DNA from: Deltaproteobacteria bacterium
Lineage (GTDB): Bacteria; Desulfobacterota; DSM-4660; Desulfatiglandales; Desulfatiglandaceae
Length of the DNA stretch: 11,885 nucleotides
Direction: 5' to 3'
NCBI GenBank assembly: GCA_003646995.1
Contig: QMLZ01000072.1
Span: forward strand, 1 to 11,885
Part shown: one piece after another, positions 1-6,483 of the stretch
Position numbering within the stretch: position 1 is the stretch's first letter
How the letters are laid out: the number at the start of each line of letters is the position of its first letter
Position numbers and translations under genes: made by a program
The notes under the pieces: generated by a model
Database searches by the model: none
The model's input: the letters and a program-made list of their open reading frames with translations, nothing else
What the model was told of the DNA's origin: nothing

Positions 1-83
1 ATGCTGCCTATGTTATATTGCCTCTCAGATGGATTGAGGTGAAATCATTGGACGGAAGGAGGAGCAATAGGAATGGGTGTTAG

Positions 84-296
84 AATGGAGACAGCAATCC
101 AAGCGATCAAAAGCATGAGATATCTGATACGGCATTCGGGGCAAGGGACAAGATGTATGGCCGCATGAATTTGTTTCAATGGAAAAATATCAGGGATGCC
201 CAGGTAAATCTGGAGGCCACACCACGAAAGGGTATTCCTATTAAGGCAGAGTATTATAAATTCTGGCTCGCTCAAAAAAGGGATGCAAGGAGTTAA
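84..296 (+). pseudogene. Remnant of an Alginate_exp-type outer-membrane porin
   Basis: One frame (codons starting at 84, stop TAA at 294-296) reads about 70 residues that look like the late part of an alginate-export-type beta-barrel porin. Visible landmarks are a GDSNPSD segment, then DTAFGARDKMYGRMNLFQW, then an AEYYKF segment and WLAQKRDA before the stop. In this family a GD-NP-D motif is followed by F(D/G)-AFGA-DK-YGRM and a strand ending in KDAW. Here the frame is closed by TAG just upstream (81-83) and ends right after KRDARS, so the long N-terminal barrel and the last strands are missing. No ribosome binding site or start codon fits. I read it as a decayed gene; the part to the left may lie outside the window. 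Family recall is from motif memory, not from a search. Confidence 0.55.
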
Positions 297-576
297 ACCA
301 CTTGAAACTATACCTCATATTTCTCTCAGCAGAGTTTAGAAACGGATATTTTGATAAGTCAAAATGGTTTGTTCTATAACGGAAAAAGAAACCATAGGAA
401 TACTCGATACCAATTCAATCCTCCTGCCTGGTGAGGAGTGCTTATAGCTCTCCATAACCTAAACCAAGCACACATCATCATGCCAAATGGCCATTTAGAA
501 CATAAAGATTTGATCTTAATGTGCCGAAATTAAATAAGATGATGCAATAAGCTGGTACTTAAGGGGTCACACTATA
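297..576. other. Gene-free stretch before the hybrid kinase
   Basis: About 280 AT-rich bases with stops in all frames and no recognisable coding remnant. A perfect 12-bp palindrome, AAATGGCCATTT, lies at 485-496, about 80 bases before the kinase start, and could be an operator half-pair or chance. No convincing -35/-10 pair was found; TTGATC near 510 followed by AT-rich sequence is only a weak candidate. The kinase is probably transcribed from somewhere in this stretch, because the porin remnant upstream is dead. Confidence 0.4.
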
Positions 577-3000
577 ATGCAAGCTCCCGTTTCCAACCAT
601 ACCAGCAAGGTAATAACGCCTGCTATACGCGCGCCTTTGCTGGACAGCCATCGTTTAGCGCGTATTTATAAGGGCAATCAAAAGGCTGCCATTGTAAGAA
701 CACTAACAATTGCCGTCCTATTGGTATTTGCCCTCACTGCCTTTTGGGTTGATATCTTCGAATTTAAGCATCTTGTGGGTATCATTCTTTGCGGATTGCT
801 TCTAATTGGCCTCAATGTGCCCCGTTTGTGGCTAATAAAGAAATTGATTAGGACCAAGGACTCCTATTACACCCTCTCTCTTACTTTTAATATATTGGAA
901 GTCGTCACCTTCACAGCCATAATGTATCTGCTTGGGGGCACGGATGCTTCGTTCCTGACCCTTCTTTATGCCGTACTTGTATGCTACGTAGGGGTCGTGG
1001 CACCCAAAAAGTTCTCTTTTCTGCTCGCTGGCATTTGCGCCCTGACCTTTCTTTCCATGATAGCACTTGAGACATTGGGAATCCTCCCCCATAAATGCAT
1101 ACTGGCAACTACGCCCCCCTTGCCACAGCACCAACTTATTATCAGTGTTGGTGTAATACTACTCCTTTTTCTGACAGCATACGTATCGGCCTTCACTGCT
1201 CAAAGGTTCAGATCTATCAAGGATAACCTCCAAGAGAAAAACACAGCACTCGAGATAACGATGAAAGAGATGGCTGCTGCCAAGCATGAATTGAGAAAGG
1301 CCCAAGACGAACTTGAAAAAAGGGTGCAGGAGAGAACCGCGCAGCTTAGCAAGCTTACTGACCATCTCCAGGCTGAAATCCTTATCCGAGAAAAGACCGA
1401 GAGAGAGTTGAGGCAGAGTGAGGAGAGCTATCGCAGGATATTTGAGAACTCAGTAGCAGGCTTTTTCCAGAGCACTCCAGATGGGAGATTCTTAAAAGTC
1501 AACCAAGCCTTTGCAAGAATACTTGGATACGACTCACCTGAGGATATAATTTCTAGCATTATTGATATTTCAACCCAATATTACGCAAACCCAGAGGACA
1601 GAAAGAGATATGAAGAGCAGCTTACACAAAAGGGTCATCTAGAGAATTTCGAAACCAGGGTTATTAGAAAGGACGGGTCCATTATTTGGGTGTCGAGCAG
1701 CACACGGGCATACTTTGATGACAGTGGTAAACCCATTCGCTATGATGGCGTCATCATTGATATCACTGAGCGAAAACAAGCAGAAGAAGAGAGGGAAAAA
1801 CTTCAGGAACAACTCATACAGGCCCAAAAAATGGAGTCAGTAGGGAGGCTGGCAGGCGGAGTAGCCCACGATTTTAACAATATGTTGGGGGTAATTATGG
1901 GGCATACCGAGCTTATGCTCATGAAAGCCACGCCCGAGTCCCCCTTTTACAATGGATTGATGGAGATCCGAAATGCAGCTCAGCGATCTTCAGACCTGAC
2001 CCGTCAGCTCCTCGCTTTTGCCCGCAAGCAGGCCATCCGCCCGAAGGTTCTGGACCTAAATGAAACCACCGAGGGTATGCTTAAAATGCTGAGGAGGCTC
2101 ATAGGCGAGGAGATTACACTCGCCTGGAAGCCTCAGTCCCAACTTTGGCTGGTCAACATAGACCCCAGCCAGCTAGACCAGATATTGGCAAACTTGTGTG
2201 TGAATGCACGGGACGCCATTGGGAGCAGAGGAACCATCACCATTGAGACCAAAAACGTTACGTTGGATGAGAGATTCTGTCATGTCCACAAGGGCGCCAA
2301 CCCGGGCGAATACGTCATGCTCGCTGTAAGTGATGACGGCTGTGGAATGCCAAAGGACATTATGGAAAAGATTTTCGATCCTTTTTTTTCCACAAAGGAT
2401 CCTGGCAAGGGGACCGGCTTGGGGCTGTCCACTGTATATGGAATAGTGAAGCAAAACCACGGATACATAGCAGTGTACAGTGAACCAGGCCATGGAACGA
2501 CCTTTAGGATCTACCTTCCCAGGCACACGGGAAAACGTAAGCCTCAACAACGCCTTAAGGAAGAACTTCCTAAGACAAGTAAGGGAGAAACAGTACTCGT
2601 CGCTGAGGATGAGCCGCTAGTCCTAAACACAATAAGAGACATATTGGACCAGTTGGGCTACAAGGTACTTTCTGCAATAGATCCAAATGAAGCCCTGGAA
2701 CAGGCGCAACAGTATTCCGGAGAAATCCACCTATTAATTACCGACATTGTTATGCCTGGCATGGACGGTAAGGAGTTGGCAGGGCATATATCGTCACTAC
2801 GGCCCAATACCAAGGTTTTATTCATGTCAGGTTACATTCAAGATACCATCGTGCAAAACGGGATAGTTGAAGAAGATGTACACTTTATCCAGAAACCGTT
2901 CACCCCTGCCAAACTTGCTATGATGGTGAGCAATATATTAAGAAGAGGACAGGATCATGGGCTCACCGAAGAATACCAAGCCGGAAACGCTTATTGTTGA
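577..3000 (+). CDS. Membrane-bound hybrid sensor histidine kinase (6TM-coil-PAS-HisKA-HATPase-REC)
   Basis: An 807-residue hybrid kinase. About six hydrophobic segments lie between residues 40 and 208, with no large periplasmic loop, so the membrane part is itself a likely sensor. A charged coiled coil follows (about 210-280). The PAS domain (about 281-400) starts SEESYRRIFENSVAGFF and ends in DITERK. The HisKA box carries the phospho-accepting His431 in HDFNN. The HATPase has its N box around Asn543, a DDGCGM G1 box (586-591), an F box (FDPFFST) and a GKGTGLGLS G2 box (610-618). The C-terminal receiver (about 671-790) keeps the acidic pair (Glu677, Asp678), phospho-Asp723 in TDIVMPGMDG and Lys773. 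All catalytic residues are present. AAGGGG at 560-565 is a distant ribosome binding site, so an internal start is possible. The end overlaps the decayed regulator at 2957. The ligand is not readable from sequence; the phosphorelay may have lost its partner with the decay of that gene. Confidence 0.9.
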   Translation: MQAPVSNHTSKVITPAIRAPLLDSHRLARIYKGNQKAAIVRTLTIAVLLVFALTAFWVDIFEFKHLVGIILCGLLLIGLNVPRLWLIKKLIRTKDSYYTLSLTFNILEVVTFTAIMYLLGGTDASFLTLLYAVLVCYVGVVAPKKFSFLLAGICALTFLSMIALETLGILPHKCILATTPPLPQHQLIISVGVILLLFLTAYVSAFTAQRFRSIKDNLQEKNTALEITMKEMAAAKHELRKAQDELEKRVQERTAQLSKLTDHLQAEILIREKTERELRQSEESYRRIFENSVAGFFQSTPDGRFLKVNQAFARILGYDSPEDIISSIIDISTQYYANPEDRKRYEEQLTQKGHLENFETRVIRKDGSIIWVSSSTRAYFDDSGKPIRYDGVIIDITERKQAEEEREKLQEQLIQAQKMESVGRLAGGVAHDFNNMLGVIMGHTELMLMKATPESPFYNGLMEIRNAAQRSSDLTRQLLAFARKQAIRPKVLDLNETTEGMLKMLRRLIGEEITLAWKPQSQLWLVNIDPSQLDQILANLCVNARDAIGSRGTITIETKNVTLDERFCHVHKGANPGEYVMLAVSDDGCGMPKDIMEKIFDPFFSTKDPGKGTGLGLSTVYGIVKQNHGYIAVYSEPGHGTTFRIYLPRHTGKRKPQQRLKEELPKTSKGETVLVAEDEPLVLNTIRDILDQLGYKVLSAIDPNEALEQAQQYSGEIHLLITDIVMPGMDGKELAGHISSLRPNTKVLFMSGYIQDTIVQNGIVEEDVHFIQKPFTPAKLAMMVSNILRRGQDHGLTEEYQAGNAYC

Positions 3001-3491
3001 TGACAATCCTGTTAATCTGCGTCTCGCCGAACTTATTCTCCCATTCAATCCCTATCATCTTTATCATCTTTGTCACGGCAAATACCGACAATGAAACCCT
3101 CAAAAAGGCATTCACTGCAGGAGACAATGACTACGTTAAGAAACCTGTCAACAGGGAGAAACTACTTACCCGCACTGGCGCATGTCTCAGAGAACGGGCC
3201 CTTGTAAGCAGGCTAATTCAGCAGGAAAAACTTGCGGTAGTATTAGAAACAGCCCGGGCCGTGTGCCACGAAATGAATCAACTTTTGCAATTCCTCACGT
3301 GGGCTTCGAGCGAGCTATTGGAGGAGCTTCCTGAAGATAGCAATTTGAAAAAGCAGGCTTCTCAGATTAAAACCAATGTAGATAGGCTGCCAGAAATAGT
3401 GAGAAGGCTAGCTAACATAACCACATATCAAACTCTTCCGTACGTCAATGACCAGTCTATCATAGATCTCAGCAAAGCTTTCATCACCTAG
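2957..3491 (+). pseudogene. Decayed response regulator with C-terminal HisKA-like helix domain
   Basis: The ATG at 2957, inside the kinase 3' end, opens a frame with a normal receiver start (ETLIVDDNPVNLRLAELIL) that then runs to a TGA at 3092-3094 in unrelated sequence. From about 3050 a different frame carries the second half of the same domain: IPIIF, VTANTDNETL, AGDNDYVKKPVN. It continues into a helix region with CHEMNQ (an H-box-like motif) and an ending YVNDQSIIDLSKA. Between the halves roughly 50-60 residues are gone, including the phospho-Asp and the MPGMDG loop, and the frame changes. This matches deltaproteobacterial regulators that pair a receiver with a lone HisKA domain ending in a (D/P)Y--G--IIDIDKA-like tail. 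A 9-bp tandem duplication (about 3051-3068) adds a second IIF. The stop at 3489-3491 is near the expected end. A frameshift alone could not explain the missing middle. Confidence 0.8.
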
Positions 3492-3686
3492 TTGTTGATC
3501 ATGATCAAACCCTGATTATTTATGAGATCGTACATCGCCCTTGTACGAGGGAAGTTTGGTAAAACCAGGGCAGCATGCCGAACAGGAAAGAAGCCATTAC
3601 CAGTCTTAAAACTTGAAATTCTTAGCCTCCCTTAGTATGTTACGGGACAATAAAGCCCGTAAATACACATCAAAGATAAATCCATT
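3492..3686. promoter_or_regulatory. Spacer with three inverted repeats before the sigma-54 activator
   Basis: No gene is seen in these 195 bases. Three symmetric elements are present: a perfect 14-bp palindrome TTGATCATGATCAA at 3495-3508; 6-bp arms CGTACA/TGTACG with a 7-bp spacer at 3529-3547; and 7-bp arms TTACGGG/CCCGTAA with a 9-bp spacer at 3640-3662, only 24 bases before the activator start. They could be operators for control of the activator gene. The last could also form a small hairpin in the leader. No clear -35/-10 pair was identified. Confidence 0.45.
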
Positions 3687-5033
3687 ATGCAAGACAAGCT
3701 CTCAAAACTCCTCGTAGAAAGAGACAACCTTGAGAGGATAATCGACAACCTTCTTGAAGGGATCATAGCCCACGACAGGGACCGCCGTATAGTCTACTTT
3801 AACAAAACAGCAGAGGAGATTACAGGCTATAGCCGGGAAGAGGTAGTGGGAAAAGACTGCCATGAGGTCTTCGATGGCCCATTTTGCGGTGGTCGTTGTT
3901 CTTTCAGACAAGGTCCCCCTGCCAATTGGGAAGACAAGGAATATCCTTTAACAATAGTAACTAAGACAGGAGAGCCCAGGCGTCTTGAAATGCGGATTAA
4001 CGGCATGGAAGACAACGAGGGAAATTTCGTCGGAGTATTGGCCGCATTTAGAGATGTAACTGACATCACGGCCTTGAAGATCAAGGCAGGTGCTCTGAAA
4101 GAATTTAGGGGCATTATTGGAAGGGATCCCAAGATGCTGGAGATTTACCGTCAGATAAGGGACGTGGCGGCCAATGACTATCCAGTACACATAAGTGGAG
4201 AAACAGGCACGGGCAAAGAACTTGTAGCACAGGCCATCCACAAGGAAAGCAGGCGGGGAGGAGGTCCCTTTGTACCCATAAACTGTGGTGCGTTGCCTGA
4301 GGGAGTCTTGGAAAGCGAACTTTTCGGGCATGTTAAGGGTGCGTTTTCAGGGGCGATCAGGGACAAAAAGGGACGCTTTGAGCTGGCCGATGGAGGAACC
4401 TTGTTCCTTGACGAAGTGGCTGAACTGCCCAAGCACGTGCAGGTAAAGCTGTTGAGGGTATTGCAAGACGGCAAATTCGAGAGAGTTGGCGGAGAAAAAA
4501 GCATTAGTGCTGATGTCAGAATAATAAGTGCCACCAACCGGGATCTCAGGGAGGAAGTAAGATCTGGCCGTTTCAGGGAAGACCTCTATTACCGAATAAA
4601 CGTAGTGCCTATCGAAATCCCGCCATTGAGAGAAAGAAAGGGGGACATTCCCATACTAGTTGAGCACTTTACACGCGAAGCTGGCCGCTTAGGCCAGGAA
4701 ATTTCGGATTTTGCAAAGGATGTAATCGCCATCTTTCTCTCCTATCCTTGGCCTGGCAATGTCCGAGAATTGCAAAGTGCTGTCAGATTCAGCCTCCTCC
4801 GGGCAAAAGGCAAAACAGTCAAGCCTGAGCATTTGCCCCTTGAATTGCAGGAATGGCTTCACCAAAAGTCAGGCAAGGGCGGGCGTCGGAAGCTTACCTT
4901 AGAAAGGGTGGAACAGGCGCTTAAGCAAACAGGGGGGAACAAAGCCAAGGCTGCCAGATTATTAGGTGTGGGCAGGGCCACCCTTTACCGTTTTCTCAGT
5001 GACTTTCCGGAGCTGTCTCGATTTACCCCTTAA
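3687..5033 (+). CDS. PAS-domain sigma-54-dependent transcriptional activator
   Basis: A 448-residue bacterial enhancer-binding protein. The N-terminal PAS domain (about 10-130) begins after a short helix and contains Cys58, Cys67 and Cys71 (C-x8-C-x3-C), which could bind a metal or cluster or form a redox switch. The AAA+ core (about 140-370) has Walker A GETGTGKE (171-178), the sigma-54 contact loop as GAFSGA (218-223, Ser instead of the usual Thr), Walker B GGTLFLDE (236-243) and the WPGNVREL box (355-362). A Fis-type helix-turn-helix closes the protein (about 403-438, GGNKAKAARLLGVGRATLYR). There is no receiver domain, so signal input is most likely through PAS, not phosphorylation by the upstream kinase. 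The location, directly before two -24/-12-like elements and TGTCTC repeats, suggests it controls the neighbouring rubredoxin and rubrerythrin units; this is inference. The start has only a weak upstream ribosome binding site. Confidence 0.92.
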   Translation: MQDKLSKLLVERDNLERIIDNLLEGIIAHDRDRRIVYFNKTAEEITGYSREEVVGKDCHEVFDGPFCGGRCSFRQGPPANWEDKEYPLTIVTKTGEPRRLEMRINGMEDNEGNFVGVLAAFRDVTDITALKIKAGALKEFRGIIGRDPKMLEIYRQIRDVAANDYPVHISGETGTGKELVAQAIHKESRRGGGPFVPINCGALPEGVLESELFGHVKGAFSGAIRDKKGRFELADGGTLFLDEVAELPKHVQVKLLRVLQDGKFERVGGEKSISADVRIISATNRDLREEVRSGRFREDLYYRINVVPIEIPPLRERKGDIPILVEHFTREAGRLGQEISDFAKDVIAIFLSYPWPGNVRELQSAVRFSLLRAKGKTVKPEHLPLELQEWLHQKSGKGGRRKLTLERVEQALKQTGGNKAKAARLLGVGRATLYRFLSDFPELSRFTP

Positions 5034-5195
5034 TTCCAACCCGGCTTGCAGCACATCTGTCCATTTTCTTCCTCCTTGAAGGATATATAATGTCTCACCG
5101 GTATCCGCCTATATGGATGTTCAAAGATCTATCAACCCCACGCACCTAATTAACAGCAAAGGCTTTTTTGAAACGGTTCAATGCCCGGGACACCC
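5034..5195. promoter_or_regulatory. Control region upstream of the C-x-C rubredoxin
   Basis: No gene is visible. A TATAAT hexamer lies at 5086-5091, without a good -35 box at 17 bases. A TGTCTC hexamer follows at 5091-5096, about 100 bases before the -24 element of the next promoter, a usual distance for a sigma-54 activator site. The same hexamer makes up the palindrome at 5730-5794. A single hexamer here may be chance. Confidence 0.35.
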
Positions 5196-5211
5196 TGGCA
5201 TGCTTCTTGAG
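5196..5211 (+). promoter_or_regulatory. Sigma-54 (-24/-12)-like promoter for the C-x-C rubredoxin unit
   Basis: TGGCATGCTTCTTGAG has GG at 5197-5198 and TTG ending at 5209, so the two G landmarks are exactly 12 bases apart as in TGGCAC-N5-TTGC promoters. The final conserved C of the -12 box is A here, which weakens the call. Transcription would start near 5221, about 65 bases before the ATG. The element at 5992-6007 matches it at 12 of 16 positions. Confidence 0.45.
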
Positions 5212-5285
5212 TAGTTTTGAGAAAAGGGAGAATTTGTTTGAAAGTCATATCACAAATTAGGGTTCCCAATGAGGAGGACAAGTCA

Positions 5286-5483
5286 ATGAGTAATACAAGA
5301 TTCAAGAAAGTACATATTTATCAGTGTCCCTGTGGCTACAAGTATGATCCTGAAAAAGGTGATACCCAAGCTGGATGGGCCCCGGGCACTCCCTTTGAGG
5401 AGTTACCCGACCAGCTAACGTGCCCGAGGTGCCAAAGGGCGAAGTTACATTTCAGAGAAAAGAAATTTTCAATCCCAGCCTAG
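5286..5483 (+). CDS. Atypical rubredoxin with C-x-C first knuckle
   Basis: A 65-residue rubredoxin-like electron carrier. The ATG at 5286 is preceded by GAGGAGG (5271-5277) with an 8-base gap; an upstream in-frame start at 5217 would add 23 unrelated residues and lacks such a site. The rubredoxin frame is clear: [15 protein letters not shown], then PGTPFEELP, then CPRC. The first metal knuckle is Cys14-Pro-Cys16, one residue shorter than the standard C-x2-C. The second is Cys46-x2-Cys49. The nearly universal Trp of DDW-CP is Leu44 and the Gly after the last Cys is Gln50. The protein may bind iron with altered geometry and potential, or another metal such as zinc. It is the first gene after a possible sigma-54 promoter and is followed after 24 bases by a small conserved gene. 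Other rubredoxins are encoded further right in this window. Confidence 0.85.
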   Translation: MSNTRFKKVHIYQCPCGYKYDPEKGDTQAGWAPGTPFEELPDQLTCPRCQRAKLHFREKKFSIPA

Positions 5484-5507
5484 GTCCAAGGACGCAAGGA
5501 GGTGGAT

Positions 5508-5726
5508 ATGGCAACGCTTAAGGTGACTGTATTCAAACCTTATCCTTTCAAAAAAGGGCAGAAAATCCGGATTGAGGGCGGACCGCGTAATGGTGACTGG
5601 GAAGTAGTAGACGTGACCGAGCACAAGCTCACCCTTCGCTGCCCTGTCACCCATAGGGAACTTAAGTGTAATAAATTTTGCTACTTTGTTGAGGAAAGGG
5701 AAAACGAAGCGTGGCCGTCGCACTAG
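5508..5726 (+). CDS. Conserved hypothetical small protein, possible beta-barrel fold
   Basis: A 72-residue protein of unknown function. I chose the ATG at 5508 behind AAGGAGG (5496-5502); an in-frame GTG at 5502 lies inside that site. The sequence is rich in short beta strands (KVTVFKPYPF, KGQKIRIEGG, WEVVDVTEHKLTLRCPV) and resembles small SH3-like barrels, but this is only a fold guess. Three cysteines (Cys45, Cys54, Cys58) lie in the second half. It has no signal peptide or membrane segment. It follows the C-x-C rubredoxin closely, so the two probably form one transcript and may act together. The gene ends 4 bases before the nested TGTCTC palindrome. Confidence 0.75.
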   Translation: MATLKVTVFKPYPFKKGQKIRIEGGPRNGDWEVVDVTEHKLTLRCPVTHRELKCNKFCYFVEERENEAWPSH

Positions 5727-5729
5727 AAA

Positions 5730-5794
5730 GTGTCTCGTGAGACAGTTGTGTCTCGGCCAATCTTGAGACACTGTTATTTGTCCTCACGAGACAC
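5730..5794. repeat. Nested palindrome of TGTCTC/GAGACA hexamers
   Basis: Outer arms GTGTCTCGTGAG (5730-5741) and CTCACGAGACAC (5783-5794) are perfect 12-bp reverse complements. Next inside, ACAG (5742-5745) pairs with CTGT (5771-5774), and the inner arms GTGTCTC (5748-5754) and GAGACAC (5765-5771) pair across a 10-base spacer. The left outer arm also belongs to a compact palindrome, TGTCTCGTGAGACA (5731-5744). Five exact copies of the hexamer (both orientations) fall in 65 bases. No T-run follows, so it does not look like an intrinsic terminator. It may be an array of operator dyads for an enhancer-binding protein, or a structured 3' end of the upstream transcript. The spacing of 200-260 bases to the next -24/-12 element fits an upstream activator sequence. 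Confidence 0.8.
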
Positions 5795-5991
5795 CCAATG
5801 TGCACGAGCTCTTTTCCCCATCCCGTGTGCCGGGGCTGGAAGCAGGTGAAAACTAGGCAGTAGGACTTTGCCATCTCAATCGGAGCAAAGGCAGACAATG
5901 TGTCTCATTTAAAAGATGGAACCAATGGGATCAAAAAGCCCGCCATCCCGTATCATATTTAAATAATTAACGTTTTTCTCGAGTCCACCCA
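5795..5991. promoter_or_regulatory. Gene-free control region before the oxygen-defence array
   Basis: Together with the palindrome and the promoter this makes a gene-free gap of about 315 bases (5727-6041). It holds an inverted repeat AGACA-ATG-TGTCT (5893-5905) whose right side extends to another TGTCTC (5901-5906), about 90 bases before the -24 element. It also holds a perfect 10-bp palindrome TATTTAAATA (5956-5965) in an AT-rich tract, where a bending protein or a PerR-like repressor could bind. No reading frame in it looks coding. Confidence 0.45.
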
Positions 5992-6007
5992 TGGCATACA
6001 TCTTGAT
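5992..6007 (+). promoter_or_regulatory. Sigma-54 (-24/-12)-like promoter for the oxygen-defence array
   Basis: TGGCATACATCTTGAT has GG at 5993-5994 and TTG ending at 6005, the correct 12-base offset. Like the element at 5196 it shares TGGCAT and TCTTGA and has A in place of the last -12 C. Transcription would start near 6018, giving a leader of about 24 bases before the ATG at 6042. An in-frame ATG at 5991 overlaps this element and would have to be wrong if the promoter is real. Confidence 0.45.
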
Positions 6008-6041
6008 ACTTCATAGAAGCAAATGCTGGCAGGAGACTAAT

Positions 6042-6251
6042 ATGAGGGAATGTGACCGGGTAATCATGCAGACCCTAGAGCTTGTTCAAGAAATGATTCA
6101 ACTTGCTGATCATGGAGATGCTGTTAGAGAGGATGACGGATGCGGTATCCTCTATTCTGTGATCAGAGACTCAGCATATAAGATTGCCAAGCTGGCTGAA
6201 GCAGAAAAACAGGCCCACATCCGCAAGGGATGGTGGCAGGAATCTGAGTAG
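6042..6251 (+). CDS. Conserved hypothetical protein heading the oxygen-defence array
   Basis: A 69-residue soluble protein, mostly helical by composition. The ATG at 6042 has AGGAG (6031-6035) 6 bases upstream. The start at 5991 is rejected because it lies in the promoter-like element and has no ribosome binding site. The most distinctive segment is REDDGCGILYSVIRDSAYKI (residues 29-48), followed by a charged helix with HIRKGWW near the end. I recall similar short proteins in sulfate reducers but know no function. It is followed after 14 bases by a small winged-helix gene and then rubrerythrin, so it belongs to the same likely transcript. Confidence 0.7.
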   Translation: MRECDRVIMQTLELVQEMIQLADHGDAVREDDGCGILYSVIRDSAYKIAKLAEAEKQAHIRKGWWQESE

Positions 6252-6265
6252 AAGGGGGGATGACA

Positions 6266-6439
6266 ATGGAAAAGAAGGTATTGGATGCAATGAAAAAGGC
6301 TGGAAAGCCTGTACGGCCCGGCGACATTGCCAAAATATTGGGTGTGGACAGCAAGGAAGTTTCAAAGGCAATAAGCGAGTTGAAAAAGAAAGGCAAGGTC
6401 ATGTCTCCGAAACGCTGTTACTACTCTCCAAGTGAATAG
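6266..6439 (+). CDS. Small winged-helix DNA-binding protein
   Basis: A 57-residue protein. ATG at 6266 follows a run AGGGGGG (6253-6259) at 6 bases; an ATG at 6260 in the same frame touches that site and is less likely. The chain reads as a minimal winged helix: helix 1 (EKKVLDAMKKAG), helix 2 (RPGDIAKILG), recognition helix (SKEVSKAISELKKKG) and a short wing (KVMSPKRCYYSP). This fits small MarR/IclR-like or replication-type winged helices found alone in anaerobes. It could be a local regulator of the array or a DNA-binding accessory protein. The single Cys51 in the wing might be redox-active, which is speculation. It lies 14 bases after the preceding gene and 44 before rubrerythrin 1. Confidence 0.8.
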   Translation: MEKKVLDAMKKAGKPVRPGDIAKILGVDSKEVSKAISELKKKGKVMSPKRCYYSPSE

Positions 6440-6483
6440 GATCAGATCTTGTACCCGACAAAATCCAAGAAAGGAGAACTACA

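Noticed and set aside
45..275. 76-codon minus-strand frame with hydrophobic stretch
   Set aside because: It is antisense to the porin remnant, which explains the open frame and composition; no start signal is seen.
2173..2550. 125-codon minus-strand frame inside the hybrid kinase
   Set aside because: It lies opposite the conserved HATPase motifs and shows no family pattern of its own.
5217..5285. Upstream extension of the C-x-C rubredoxin
   Set aside because: The 23 added residues have no rubredoxin similarity, and the strong ribosome binding site is at 5271-5277 before ATG 5286.
5730..5794. The nested palindrome as an intrinsic terminator of the C-x-C rubredoxin unit
   Set aside because: No T-run follows the stem (the next bases are CCAATGTGCACG), and the repeated hexamer units fit protein binding better; a role as a 3' structure cannot be excluded.
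6184..6435. 83-codon plus-strand frame
   Set aside because: It is a shadow across the end of the 69-residue gene and the winged-helix gene; its product is motif-free and has no ribosome binding site.
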